From Rostrohypoxylon terebratum (lineage: Eukaryota; Ascomycota; Sordariomycetes; Xylariales; Hypoxylaceae), in NCBI GenBank assembly GCA_022497145.1, contig MU385896.1, positions 124,001 to 188,000 of the forward strand: a stretch of DNA of 64,000 bases, in the 5' to 3' direction. The notes beneath the pieces are model-generated. The model was not told the origin of the DNA. It searched no databases and was given only the letters and a program-made list of their open reading frames with translations. The translations under genes were made by a program, and so were the position numbers. Below are positions 53,728 to 64,000 of this stretch, in pieces. Positions within the stretch are counted from its first letter, which is position 1. Every line of letters starts with the position of its first letter.

Positions 53728-54679
53728 TCAACCACAAAACCCGCCGTCGACCGGGAACGCCGTTCGCGTAAGGAACTTGCTCTCGTCGCATAAAAGATAT
53801 CCGACCATAGAGGCGACTTCTTCCGGGGTCACATACCTCTTGAACAGCTGCGGAAAGTCCTCAACGCAGACGTCGCCAGTCTGATCGCGCAATTGGTGCC
53901 ACATTGGCGTGTCCGCGATGGCTCTGAAGTGATATCAGTCGGGCTATTGGATAAATGATTATTTTTTTTAAAAAAAAAAAAGTTCACCAACCATAAAAGT
54001 TGGGCGTGGGTTAGTTTCAAGGCGCAGGGAAATACTCACGGGCACACGACGTTCACACGGACACCTCGATGCGCGTGCTGTGCAGCCGCCACCTTAGTCA
54101 AACCCACGACACCGTGTTTCGACGCCGCGTACGCGGGATAGAAGCCCGTGCCGCGCAGGCCGGCAACACTCGACATGTTTACAATGCTGCCACCGTCTGA
54201 TACGGCGCGTAGCTGGTACTTGAGGCAAGCGAATAGCCCTGTCAGGTTCACGTTGATGACGTTCATCCACTCTTCGAAGCTAAGATCCGTTATGGGGCTG
54301 GCATCTTTGCCTATGATTCCTATTTTTTTGGATCGTTCAATACCGGCTCACCTAACTGTTAGAAAGGGAGCAGGCGATATAGGTACTTGCCAGCATTATT
54401 AACACAGCCATTGATCTGCCCGAACTTGTCCATCGTAGCGGCGACCCACTCCTCTACGTTCTTCGGGTCCGTAATGTTGACAGCCCACGTCAAGATTTGA
54501 ACATCAGGATGCGATGCTCTGATGCGTTCCGCCGCTTCATCCAGCTTATCCTTCTGCATATCTGCCAAAGAGAGTATTGCGCCCCGTGCAGCGACGTATT
54601 GGGAGATCACCTCGCCGATGCCTTGGGCCGCTCCCGTTACGAGGACGACTTTGTCCTTCAGGGGCTTGGGGTCCGCCAT
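53728..54679 (-). CDS. Classical SDR, 3-oxoacyl-[ACP] reductase-like
   Basis: NAD(P)H-dependent reductase of the classical SDR family. Exons are 54679-54391, 54319-54040 and 53923-53728, giving 254 aa, exactly the family length. TGAAQGIG (about 15-22) is the cofactor motif, VNNAGIIG the NNAG motif, MSSVAGLRG the catalytic Ser strand and YAASKHGVVG the catalytic Tyr/Lys. The C-terminus TRTAFPVDGGFCG is the usual PVDGG ending. Intron 1 begins with GCAAGT, a consensus GC-AG donor, and is needed to make NNAG. The second intron contains opposed T and A runs (53957-53980). Substrate unknown; it may act with the neighbouring transporters on an imported compound, but that is inference. Confidence 0.94.
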
Positions 54680-56843
54680 TCTCAGTAGGGCGTGAGAGGG
54701 TAAATAGGCAGCGAATGAGAAACAGGGGATAAATCGACAGGTGACAGGAGAATGCCGACCGATGGTATACTACTAAGTAGGTGTACAGGCACGCCTTATA
54801 TGTGGATGACGATATCCACCTCCAGGTTTCGTTTAATCTCGAACCGAATGGTTGGGGCGTTGCACGGTCCCCTCATACCTCATTACCAAAGTCCTATGTA
54901 GGTGGCTATCCCTTCATCGATATCGTATTGATCCCATGGTACAGTTCATACTGGGGAACCTCCTGTGGTTACTACACTAGTAGTTACAATACCTACTATG
55001 TAGTACCGTCCTCGCCGTAACATACCAGCGGCGCGGCAAGTATGCCCCATACATTAGTAGAGATGGATGGAGTGGCACAACACGCCTAGCTCATGCATCT
55101 AGTACATGATAGTCCTGTCAAGAGCAGGGATAGATCAGACCAGATGTCGAGCTTGAACCCTGCCAACCCATGCAAAAAGCACGTGTGATTTAACGTGAGC
55201 TGCGAGAGCGGTCAGTGTATTACCAGTGAGGGTGGTAAAAGATGCGGCTCTAATCCGGAAAAGTACGACGAGTGGAAACGCAAATGCGAATCAACCTATC
55301 TGCCTATGCGACCTCGCTGATCGCTTCATAATCACTGCCACGTTGGTGCACGTTTATTATCTAGAACCCCTGACCCGAGAACCCGTCCGTGCCGTGCGGT
55401 ATATGCGGGTTCGGCCCAGCAAGCTACTTATTCGTTACCACTATGTATTAGCTGATATGCAAAGACTTTTGGTTTGGAGCTCTACGTTGGAACATCGAAT
55501 CCTCTTGCGTATAAGGTCACACATAATACCGCTGCGCTCTTCTGGCGGTGAAGCGTCAAAGCCCCTAAGCATGTCTAACCAAATATGGCTGACCAAGCTC
55601 GACGTTGCCGTGCAGGGTAACAGCATATTACATAGTATGATGGTATACACTACACTACAGGCATAAACATCACATCAAATCCAGGGTGCAGGATGAAAAG
55701 TGCCAGGGTTTTTACATGGGGTGCGTTAAACCCATTTATGAACAAGTTTTCCTAATCACCAAGTTCCAAAGCAGACTCCGTTAGGGATTCTCGCCCACTC
55801 GAACCCGAATTCTCGGGAATATGGGGGAAATTAGGTACCTAGGTCCTATGACTTAGGCAGGTATTTATAAAGTCTGAAAGGTTGAAAGTATCTGGAATAT
55901 CAAATATTTCTACATCACCTCGATACTTTTGGATTATATGATGCCCAACGGCTCTTATTGCTTCGGTTAAAAAGTGTATGGCAGATCACGGTTTCGAGCC
56001 AGCAATCAGTTGGGCTTAGCTGTATGAGGCGAATGCGAGGATATGGAATAGGAAGTTACCATACATGACCGTCCATCATGTCCATGGGTCGACCGTCGAC
56101 GTAGAGGCCAACTAGAAATAGAAGGAATCACTCCCTCCTAAGAGAGCTAGTAGATAAAAAAACGCACAGAAGCTTGATCCGCCGTCACGAGATTTAGTAA
56201 AGCCTGTGCAAGAGTGTTGGTGGGCTCGGAGGGTTTTTTTTACATGTTGGTATAGGACCTAGTGTAGGTCTCGACTTCGGGCAGTAGCTTTGAGGAGTGT
56301 CCAGGCCGCCTTTGAATCAGAGATGAACCAGCCTAGCTTCTCATGAAAGCCCCATCTCCCTTCATCGTGGATCCATGGATATTTCTTGCTAATCTTGTTG
56401 GGCCCATGGAATGAACGGACTCGAATGATAATCATCCTATTCACACGTGAATATATAGGTGCTTAGATGAATAACCACTCGCATCATCAAACAATCATAG
56501 ATAGTTGCCGGTTTTCAATAGGAGTATGGGGATTTATTCGTCGTATAATGTATATAATACGTCAGGAGTTTCTTCCTCCGGACCTGTCTTTCGTAATGAT
56601 CCATCGATAACTGATTAGACGCAATTCAGTACAATTCGGTACAGCTCGTGTGTCCCATTATTTACCAATGCACCGTATTTCAATGGTACACTGGAGTACA
56701 TTGGGGGTACGTTGGCACCGCCAGCTTCTTATCGTACACCGTCCGCGATGCGGTATTTCATTCTCTTGGTCGAACTTCCATCTCATATCCTAGTCAGGAG
56801 GTTAGTACACTGTGTGAGTGTTTGATGTAGGTATGAATCGATC
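54680..56843. other. Intergenic region, no gene supported
   Basis: About 2.2 kb. Scattered TAGGTA/CTAGTAG palindromes near 54975-55010 and 55835-55855. Open stretches here (for example 55226-55666) lack ATG context, splice logic or recognisable domains. No RNA gene was recognised. Confidence 0.5.
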
Positions 56844-57117
56844 TCACGGTGGAAGAAGGTACTCGCACCAGGGACTAGCCAAAATAGTTACCGCGGCCTG
56901 TTTTGAAGGGTCAGCAAGTGAAGCTAGCAATTGGAAAGATTAGAAGTGGTGAGATCTTGAGTCTAGGTCTCGGGTCTCGGGTCTCAGGAAGACGTACGCC
57001 AAAAATTGCTATACTCCGTGCGACGGCAGCGTTTTCGGGAGATGTGATAGTCTCGTAGGTAGAGCTGACAAATCCCTTGTTGGAAGGGCGACCTCCACCG
57101 ATTCTCTTTGGCGGCAT
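56844..57117 (-). CDS. tom6: Mitochondrial import receptor subunit Tom6-like
   Basis: A tiny tail-anchored subunit of the outer-membrane TOM core complex, which stabilises the Tom40 channel assembly. Exons are 57117-56998 and 56897-56844, split by a 100-bp intron, giving 57 aa. The N-terminus is basic (MPPKRIGGGRPSNKGF), followed by the conserved segment VSSTYETITSPENAAVARSI, then a single hydrophobic helix AIFGAAVTILASPW that is built across the intron, and the short tail CEYLLPP. Length, order and SPEN motif fit fungal Tom6 as I remember it. The first exon read alone ends in a spurious tail, so the intron is required. Confidence 0.83.
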
Positions 57118-57822
57118 ATTTGCGATGTCTTGTTACTGTTGAGGATATTTGCTTGGTTGTTTGGTTTCTGGTTGGGTTAAGAATTGGGAGAATTAAGAAA
57201 AAAAATTGGAACGTTTGAAGATTTGATTTTGAGGATTGGCTGACTAAAAACCTAAAAACCTAAGAACTAAGGACTAAGAAGCAAGAGCCCACTGGAAAAC
57301 CCACTGAAGCACTGAAGAGCCACATGAAGTGGAGAGAATCCGCGCATGTGCCTCCCCTCTCTTCCCTCCCCCAGCTTTCTTCTGTGGGGCAATCTGTGGC
57401 GTGAGGGAGGAGAGTGACCCCCAGTGACACCAGTGACAGGTCAATGGCGTCACAAGGCTGAGAGGAAGGCAATTACCTAAATTTTTAAGATTTAAAGGGT
57501 CTGTCTTTCTCCTGTTTAGTAATTGAAGGTCACCTAATACCTACCATACTACATAGTAGGGCATCCACTGCCATCTACATACCTTATGTAGTACCTAGGT
57601 CCTAGGTCCTACCTACCTACCTATTAGTATTGATCCGAAAAGTACAAAGTACAAAATACAAAATACAAAATACAATCTTGGAAATATAAAATACTACCTA
57701 GTAGGTATTAATCTATTCCTCCTTATGCACAGTTCCAATTACTTCAACTCTGAACCTACTGAACCTACTGAACCTACTGAACCTACTAGGTATATCTTGG
57801 ATAATAAGTTCGAAACTCGAAA
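57118..57822. promoter_or_regulatory. Divergent region, Tom6-like and the acidic conserved protein
   Basis: Shared upstream region of two divergent genes. It holds CCTAGGTCCTAGG units (57593-57610), ACAAAATAC repeats (57645-57675), the TAGGTA dyad at 57694-57707 and four GAACCTACT repeats (57751-57788) close to the right-hand start codon. Confidence 0.55.
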
Positions 57823-58251
57823 ATGGTTGACACACCAAGATTCTCCAATGCCGGCGGGTTCCTCCCAGACGGCATCACCTCCCTACCTTCTCCAGCTCCG
57901 AGTACAGCCTCTAATCGGGCAGCTGCACGTCTACCACATCCCCGATCTAAACCCCTTGTGAGGGGATCCAAGAAGGAAGACTATGCCAGGAACTACGTAT
58001 CCGATCGACTGATGCATATCTCGCGCCGATATGTGAAGAAGCACGGAATCCCGGACCCTGCGGACGAGGTGACCGGGTATGAGAGCATGGACCAAGTATG
58101 CAGAGACCTCGAGGAGGTTGTTGATGTTCTTTGGTTTTCGGGAACTCGTACGTTATATCATATCACCCATGGACCTGCCACGATACATGATATGTGATCA
58201 TGGTCATGGTCATAACCACAACAGGGAAATGGAGGAATAACAAAGCACGCG

Positions 58252-58300
<49 letters not shown>

Positions 58301-59307
58301 CAAAAAAAAACACGAGAGACTGATTAAGATCATCAGCCAGCCTTCAAATACCTTACCTCCTAAACGTCGCTCTCGCTTTCAATACCTACTTGCCATCCTT
58401 CCCGCCGTCTCCCGCTCCTACATTCGCATTGCTCAAGAAGTTAGATCACTGTTTCGCGAGCCTCCTCATCGGGCGCGACCTCAAGTCCGGAGATCCACTT
58501 CCCGGATTCCAGGGCAACGGGAGAGGGTTCACAAGAACTGACATGGTCCGCTGCAAGAGCTTGACTGACGAAACTCGCATGTTGGTCTCCATGGTCATGA
58601 GCGATGAACCTGACGTCGAGAACGTCGCGGGCGACGGCGACGGCGACGACGGAGCAGGACGGTCACCCGTCAGAAGGAATGTCAGCGTGTCGCTTTCTAC
58701 AGGTCTCATACAAAGCCCAGTCGGGGATTCAGTGGACGGTGATGCAGACGAAGTAGATGGTGACGCCGATGTAAAATTCGAGGACGTAGACGTCATGGAT
58801 TTTGACAACGAGTCGGCTTCTGGTGGTAAAGACGGCTCGAATCATACGGCTGTTAAACGCAAGTTCAAAGAATTTGACGAAGGGAAGCCCCAAGGTCTCG
58901 GACAGACTAGAATTAAAGAAGAGGAGGAACCAGATCCTAAACTTGATGACGCTGCGCCGGGAAACCGAAGTCCCGTCCCGGAAACTGAAGGCTCGGTACA
59001 ACGGCGTCCAGGAGAAAAGTTTCATTTCATATTAGACGACGATTCGGATGATAATTCGGAGGACGAAGTGCCACCAAATACAAACAACATAACGACTACC
59101 GTAGTCGCCGCCCCCCCTACTCCGTCCACAGCACAAATTGCCCCTGATACTGAGCATACCGTCGGTAATCAAGATAGTTCAGTTGGCGAGGAAGACGACG
59201 ATGAAGACGACGAGGACGAAGAATTGCATTACAACGTAGGGAAAGTGTACGAAAGGACGCTGGTACAGTTAGGCAGATCCTTGGGCGAATCATTAACAGA
59301 CGGGTAA
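57823..59307 (+). CDS. Conserved fungal protein, acidic C-terminal half, unknown role
   Basis: Exons are 57823-58147 and 58337-59307, giving 431 aa. The join restores WFSGTPSLQIPYLLNVALAF, which reads as one helical domain. The N-terminal ~180 residues look folded and conserved in style: ARNYVSDRLMHISRRYVKKH, ESMDQVCRDLEEVVDVLWFS, TFALLKKLDHCFASLLIG, DMVRCKSLTDETRMLV. The rest is low-complexity, rich in Asp, Glu and Ser (for example DEVDGDADVKFEDVDVMDF), ending in a short helix KVYERTLVQLGRSLGESL. No catalytic motif, signal or membrane segment. Such proteins are sometimes labelled with recombination-related names in annotations; I see no RecA-type ATPase motif and do not use that name. The intron carries a (CA)n(TA)n microsatellite. 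Confidence 0.85.
58255..58298. repeat. (CA)n(TA)n microsatellite inside an intron
   Basis: About seven CA units pass into about fourteen TA units, lying within the 189-bp intron of the acidic conserved protein gene. Confidence 0.92.
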
Positions 59308-60730
59308 AATGTATATACACAAGTTGATATAGAGGTAATTCTTTACCCATGAGTAAATTTTACTTCAACAAAAACCCACCAAAACAGCATATCTACATAC
59401 TCCGACAAATTTCTTACCTACCTAGGCATTGAACGTTGTGCTGCTAATGAAAAGCTCTTAAAAAGAAAAAAAAAGGCGATTGCTATATTCAAGGTAGCTA
59501 ACAATAGTAGTAATATCGGCTCAAATAAAACAACGCAGATATATCGGGTTATTGTAGTAAAAGAGTTTATAATTGAACCTCGGCTAGCCGGTCAACACTG
59601 TCAGCAGCGTGAAGACGTCGTAAGAACATGCCACATTACATTTCGACGCATGTATGATCTTAGTAAACAGATAGACTCGCGAGCAAACGAATGCCTTTTA
59701 AGGAGACAGTTAAATACGCGCGTGAACAGTAGCAACTTCGGGGTCTATTGGATACACAAGAGAGGACACGATTACCCCGGTACACCAAATTCCGCCACCC
59801 TTTCTCGCGTTCTCGACTTTATCTCTCAAGGGGGAGGGGGGAATAAAAGAAAACAGACAGATTCCCGGACTTTCGCCACCCCCGACACGCCACACCATTT
59901 TTTGGTTCCGGAAATCACCACGCGGCTCGTTTCTCTAATTTCGGCCGCGACGAGGGGAGGAAGACCTCTGGGGTTGACGTCGATAGTTCGAAGCGCCTAT
60001 ACGTCCATTCCTACTCGTCGTCAGGTGGCCCTCGTTAACAAGTTCAAGAGGGGATGAACACCAGAGAGGCAACGCCAAAAGTGCCGAGAGAACGATGAGC
60101 CACCCCGAACAATTCAAATGTGTACCCTATTAAAGGCGATCATGCCAGAGCCTCAAGTCGCTAGCCAATATAAAAAAATAAAAAAATAAAAAAGCCATCG
60201 GATTTTCATTGTACATGAATTCAATCCGTGTTATATGGATCGAATCATCACTCCGAACCACTAATATCAACCAAAGCAGAGTAACAAACCAAGCGAGCCC
60301 AGCAACTGAGATAATTGTGCGTGTCCTCCCTGCCAACAGAATGAATAGATGAATGGAAAAAACGACTCAGTAGGATCAACCTCAACGCCGACGGAAGAAC
60401 AACTCCAGTCGGGACCAGAGACGAGACGCCCGATAGGTCGAGGTAGGGGATAATATGTGATATGAGCGGTACGGAACAACTAATGAACAGGACGAGGTGA
60501 CGAGGTATGAGGTTAGTCTAAGAGGGTAAATTCAACAGGCTTTTTCAAGAGTATTCGTGTTTCGTGTCTGGTCTGCTGAAGCGTGACAACCGTCAGACCA
60601 AATTCCAGCCCAGATGCGAGTGAAAATAAAACAGCCGATGAACGCCAGTACATGCCCCAGTTGACCCGAATGTGGAGTTGATGCAAGAAGATTGGTATCA
60701 CTCTGGATCGAGCGAATCGAAGTTGAAACC
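59308..60730. other. Convergent 3' region, acidic protein and Som1-type gene
   Basis: No supported gene over 1.4 kb; probably long 3' untranslated regions. A 135-codon open stretch with an ATG at 59650 shows no recognisable domain and is not called. An A-rich repeat AAAAAATAA occurs near 60174-60192. Confidence 0.5.
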
Positions 60731-63348
60731 CTACTCCGCTCCGATTTCGCCAGCTCCCTCCATCGTGAAAGTTGGCCCGCTGAAGTCAAAATTGGGCTCG
60801 CCGTCGCCATCATGCAGGAACGAGTCGAAATCGAAGTCTTGAAGTACATCGCCCGTTTGTGACGGATCCGTGAAGCTCATCATACCACCAAAGTCCTATC
60901 TAGACGTTAGTACAGATCCTCCCAACTCCGGCGAGACAACTTACCATTCCGCCGTTGCTATCCATGGCGAAGGTGTTCATTTGCACCGGATCGGCATGTG
61001 TCTGTGGTGCCGCGACTGGTGCCGGGGCAGGCGGAGGAGCAGATACAGGAGCGTTTGCCGCAGGTTGCGCGGGGCCCACATTCTGTCCATTCTTGTTAAA
61101 GTTCGCCGCCGAATTGACGGGAGTGACAGGAGTAGGAGGCTCGGGTTCCTGGGCGGCTTCCGAGACAGGAGTCACTCCTGTAGTCGGATTCGCCTTCTTC
61201 TGTGCCGTACCCTGTATAGTAAGTTAGCTTAGCGTTATCGAAAGTTGTGGTGCTGATGAGGACATACCTTGGCCTTCGTAGTCTTGGTATCCTTCTTCTT
61301 GTTGACGGTTTTGTTAGACTGCTGGGGTGTTGGCGGGGCTGCAGTGTTTTGCTGAGGCGAGGAGGTTTGCGGGCGAGCGGCTGCGTTGTTGGTTGGAGCA
61401 GGAGCAGACGGTGGTGGCATAGCCCTCTGTTGCGGCGTTCCCTGTACCTGAGCTGGGGGTCCTTGGGGTCCTCCTTGGGGTCCCATCGCGTTCCCGTTTG
61501 GTCCTTGCCATTGCATAGGACCACCCGGAGCACCTTGCCCTTGTCTCATCAGTTGGGGATTCATCTGGCCGTTGAAGGGCGGGTTGGGGTGTGAACTTGG
61601 GGGCCGCATGCCCCCATTCATCTGCGCGGCGACCATGCTGCCGTCCATCCCATTTATCCCCTTGAAGAAGTGTGGTTGCATGTTGTTCGGATCCATGCCA
61701 TTGGGCATGCCGAAGCCCATCGGGTTAGGCGAGCCTCTGGATTGCGCCCCTTCTGCCATCGGTGAGGGGATGCCGGTAGGGTTCATCTGTGGAGTACGTC
61801 CCTTCATCTGCTGCTCAGCAGGGTTGGGAGAGGCCCCCGTCCGCGCACCTTGAGGCGAGGTATCTTGGAAAGGCTGACCGTTAGGTCCAGGACCGCCGGG
61901 GCCTGCTCCGTCCCCACGAGGCATGCCACCCATGCTGTCTTGCTCCTGTCTTGCCATCATAAGCCGTTTCTTGTTCTGTTGTTCTAATAGCATCAGCTGC
62001 ATCTGGTAATCTTGCAGGGCGTGATTGCTGCCGCCCTGTCCTGGAGCAGCGCCGTTAGGACCGGCCCTCATACCGGGATTACCCATCTCGGCATTGTAAT
62101 ATGCGTTAATCTGGGTACCGTCAGGACCCTGTTGTAACATGGGCGAGCCTTGGCCTTGAGGACCGGCGGGATTAGGCATCTGTTTGTTAGGCATCTGCTG
62201 ACCATGATGTTGTTGCAGACTCTGGTTGTAGGTTTGGATCGATTTAGCCTGGGTATTCGCGGGTTGGGTCTGGAAGTTCTGGAACTGCTGAGGGGACAGA
62301 TTAGCTGGGTCGATGCCGTTTGTTGAAAGCATATGCTGAGCTATGGCAGCACTTCTGGGTCCGTTGCCTACTTGTTGCCCTGGAATCCCTTGCTGCGGTC
62401 GTTGTCCATTAGGCATCATGCCTCCCTGCTGGGGATTGAACGGTCCTGATCCATCTAGACGTGGTCTTTTGCTCGGCGACGGTGCGTTCTCGGCGCCGCC
62501 AGGAGAACCTGGACGATTCTGATTACCGTCCATGTTCGACCCGTCGCGCTGCATCTGGTTCTGTTTTGCTTGTTGCATCATGTGCAGTGCTTGCGGGCTA
62601 TGATGCGACACGGTTAGCGATTGAGCGACGGCACAAGAAAATATCTCAGAGATCAATCATACTTGTTCTGGTTGTTAGCCATGGCAGTCCTTGCTAGGGT
62701 CGGTTGCTTCGCGTTAACCTGCATCCCATTTGTCATTTGTATCATACGGTTTTGTCCGTATAAATCTTGTCGCATTCCTCGTAATATTGCCTGCTGTTCA
62801 TTTTGTCTGTGTCGATTTTGTTGCTGGGGTTGTTAGTTTTCATTCACACGGAAATTTCGGCACTTCACCGAGGATCTTACCTGTGTATGTTGGACATAGG
62901 CACTGACGGGGACACTTATGCCAGGTTTATTGCGTTGAGCCATCAGCATATCCCAAAATAAGCAAAACCACTCGTAGAGGAAACAGTTGTCGGCACCTTG
63001 CGGAACGTTGGGTGGAGGCAGGTCGGAAGGTCGCTTTGTGTCTATGTCATCTTTGCTATCGGTATCCATGGGATCATCGCCAACCCCATTATTTAGTATG
63101 TTTCCATTCTCGTCACGGCGACGGCCAGGGCTATCCTTAATAACGTTGAGGGTCTGCTCGCTTTTAAGCATTGCGCGCGCGCAATCGTACATGCCTTCGC
63201 GTAGAAAGTAGTCGTAGATGTATGTATTTAAAACTGTCCTGTTATTCCCTTGGCTTTGGACTTGTTGTCCGGTCAGGGTGCTATTCATCATCGGTGTTGG
63301 ACCACCGACGGGGCCGCCGGGCATGGGCATATTGGCCATGTTATTCAT
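60731..63348 (-). CDS. som1: Som1/SomA (Flo8-like) LisH transcriptional regulator
   Basis: Nuclear regulator acting with the LDB1-type partner PtaB downstream of cAMP/PKA; Magnaporthe Som1 and Aspergillus SomA control adhesion, conidiation and host infection. Exons are 63348-62881, 62823-62663, 62597-61268, 61211-60945 and 60895-60731, giving 796 aa. Near the N-terminus a LisH motif (LNTYIYDYFLREGMYDCARAML, about 40-61) is followed by the conserved NCFLYEWFCLFWDMLMAQRN. The large third exon is Gln/Asn/Pro/Gly/Met-rich and disordered, with a basic patch PSPSKRPRLDG that may be a nuclear signal. The C-terminus is conserved and acidic-hydrophobic (DFDFDSFLHDGDGEPNFDFSG), a likely activation domain. 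The ATG at 63348 is chosen because the upstream extension starts with GTG. Confidence 0.93.
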
Positions 63349-64000
63349 GGTCGGTGTTGTTGTGGACAGACGAGCGTCTGTCACGATGGGCGTCGTTCAG
63401 TCACGGTGATTAAATTGCTTCCAGACGAAAGCGCATGCGTATCGTCGCGACAATGCCTGTAGACTGGTCGGTGTCGGTGTCGAATCGGCCAACTATTCTC
63501 GGGCGCTTTCTTGTTGGTAAGCGACAGAGAAAAGCTGCCTGACGGGAAGGTGTTTCGGACCTGATCCTGATGGTAGCGAGGTGCGCGTACGTGTAGTATA
63601 GTGTAGTGTAATAATCGATTGAATGATCAAGCACGAGATATTTAGGTCAAGAATGCAAGAATGGTAAATGGTGAATGGTGAATGGTGAATGGTGTATACG
63701 TCGGGAAGAGCGATCCTTCTTTCGTAGAACCCGCCTGTTTTGGTAGGGGAGTAATATTGATTAGGCAAGAGTGTGAATCCTCCGACTATGCAAAAGGAGT
63801 GAAAGAGGATGCGACCAAGTAACGCGAGTAGGGAAAGTGGTAAGTAATTTTTTTCGGATATACAACGACCAGGAAATGTGTCAAACGAGGTCGATAAAGG
63901 TAAGATATTGATATAGAAATGCGCAAGTGACGTGTTAGGTCTGCAAGCGAGTAAAATAGACGAGATGAGGAAAAAAAATGAAGGTGGTGTGTGCTCGGAA
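63349..64000. promoter_or_regulatory. Upstream region and probable long leader of the Som1-type gene
   Basis: No gene supported. A tandem GAATGGTG repeat (about 63658-63692) and a T-run near 63847-63853 are the only structures seen; on the minus strand this is the promoter and leader of the Som1-type gene. Confidence 0.5.

Noticed and set aside
40000..54700. Secondary-metabolite biosynthetic cluster
   Set aside because: Transporters, an esterase and an SDR are present but there is no PKS, NRPS, terpene synthase, P450 or cluster-specific transcription factor.
55226..55666. 146-codon open stretch
   Set aside because: Begins without an ATG in good context, has no domain, signal or compositional evidence, and lies among repeats.
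59650..60057. 135-codon ATG-initiated open stretch
   Set aside because: Lies in the convergent 3' region of two genes, has no recognisable motif and an unremarkable composition; chance occurrence is likely.
63349..63384. 12-residue extension of the Som1-type protein
   Set aside because: It starts with GTG; the ATG at 63348 gives the Met/Asn-rich start common in the family.

Overview
The window looks like nuclear DNA of a filamentous ascomycete (Pezizomycotina). Genes are broken by short introns, mostly 48-190 bp with GT...AG ends and CTAAC/CTGAC-like branch sites. Families found mainly or only in fungi are present: Som1/SomA (Flo8-type), the Sim4-complex kinetochore protein Fta4, fungal Tom6, an AA14-like LPMO and a Dal5-type permease. 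A Sordariomycete, perhaps close to Xylariales, is my guess from protein flavour; nothing here proves it. I modelled 22 protein-coding loci, 20 apparently intact and 2 broken. All exon joins were checked by hand for phase, but none has transcript support.

Left part (1-25.7 kb), mostly housekeeping. UBP14-type ubiquitin peptidase (+) converges on MAD2 (-). MAD2 shares a 0.5-kb divergent promoter with GUF1, a mitochondrial LepA/EF4 GTPase (+). Next come a small secreted protein (+), a CobW/ZNG1-type metallochaperone GTPase (+) and a TPR protein (-). A tandem pair of presumed plant-polymer genes follows: an AA14-like LPMO and a GH3 beta-glucosidase with PA14 (both +). The block ends with the Fta4-like kinetochore subunit (+) converging on a large calpain-like peptidase (-).

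Middle part (25.7-56.8 kb), accessory in character. Spacing is wide (up to 5.6 kb without a gene) and simple repeats are dense. It holds a frameshifted beta-lactamase-like esterase, a short-chain dehydrogenase, an RNase H-like gene with an in-frame stop, a secreted GH16 glucanase behind a long leader, a Dal5-type permease, a secreted type-B carboxylesterase, two divergent MFS transporters and a second SDR. Transporters, hydrolases and reductases together suggest uptake and catabolism or detoxification. There is no backbone synthase, so I do not call a secondary-metabolite cluster.

Right part (56.8-64 kb), again core genes: a 57-aa Tom6-like protein (-), a conserved acidic fungal protein of unknown role (+) and the Som1/SomA-type LisH regulator (-).

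The most unusual non-genic structures are a ~1.1-kb unit bounded by perfect 27-bp inverted repeats and filled with 4- and 12-bp tandem repeats of opposite strand bias (26565-27695, foldback-element-like); a dispersed family of CCTAGG/TAGGTA palindromes in nearly every intergenic gap; a five-unit interstitial TTAGGG-type tract (50252-50284); and a ~117-bp tandem duplication (29841-30070). No rRNA, convincing tRNA, CRISPR array or autonomous transposon was seen.
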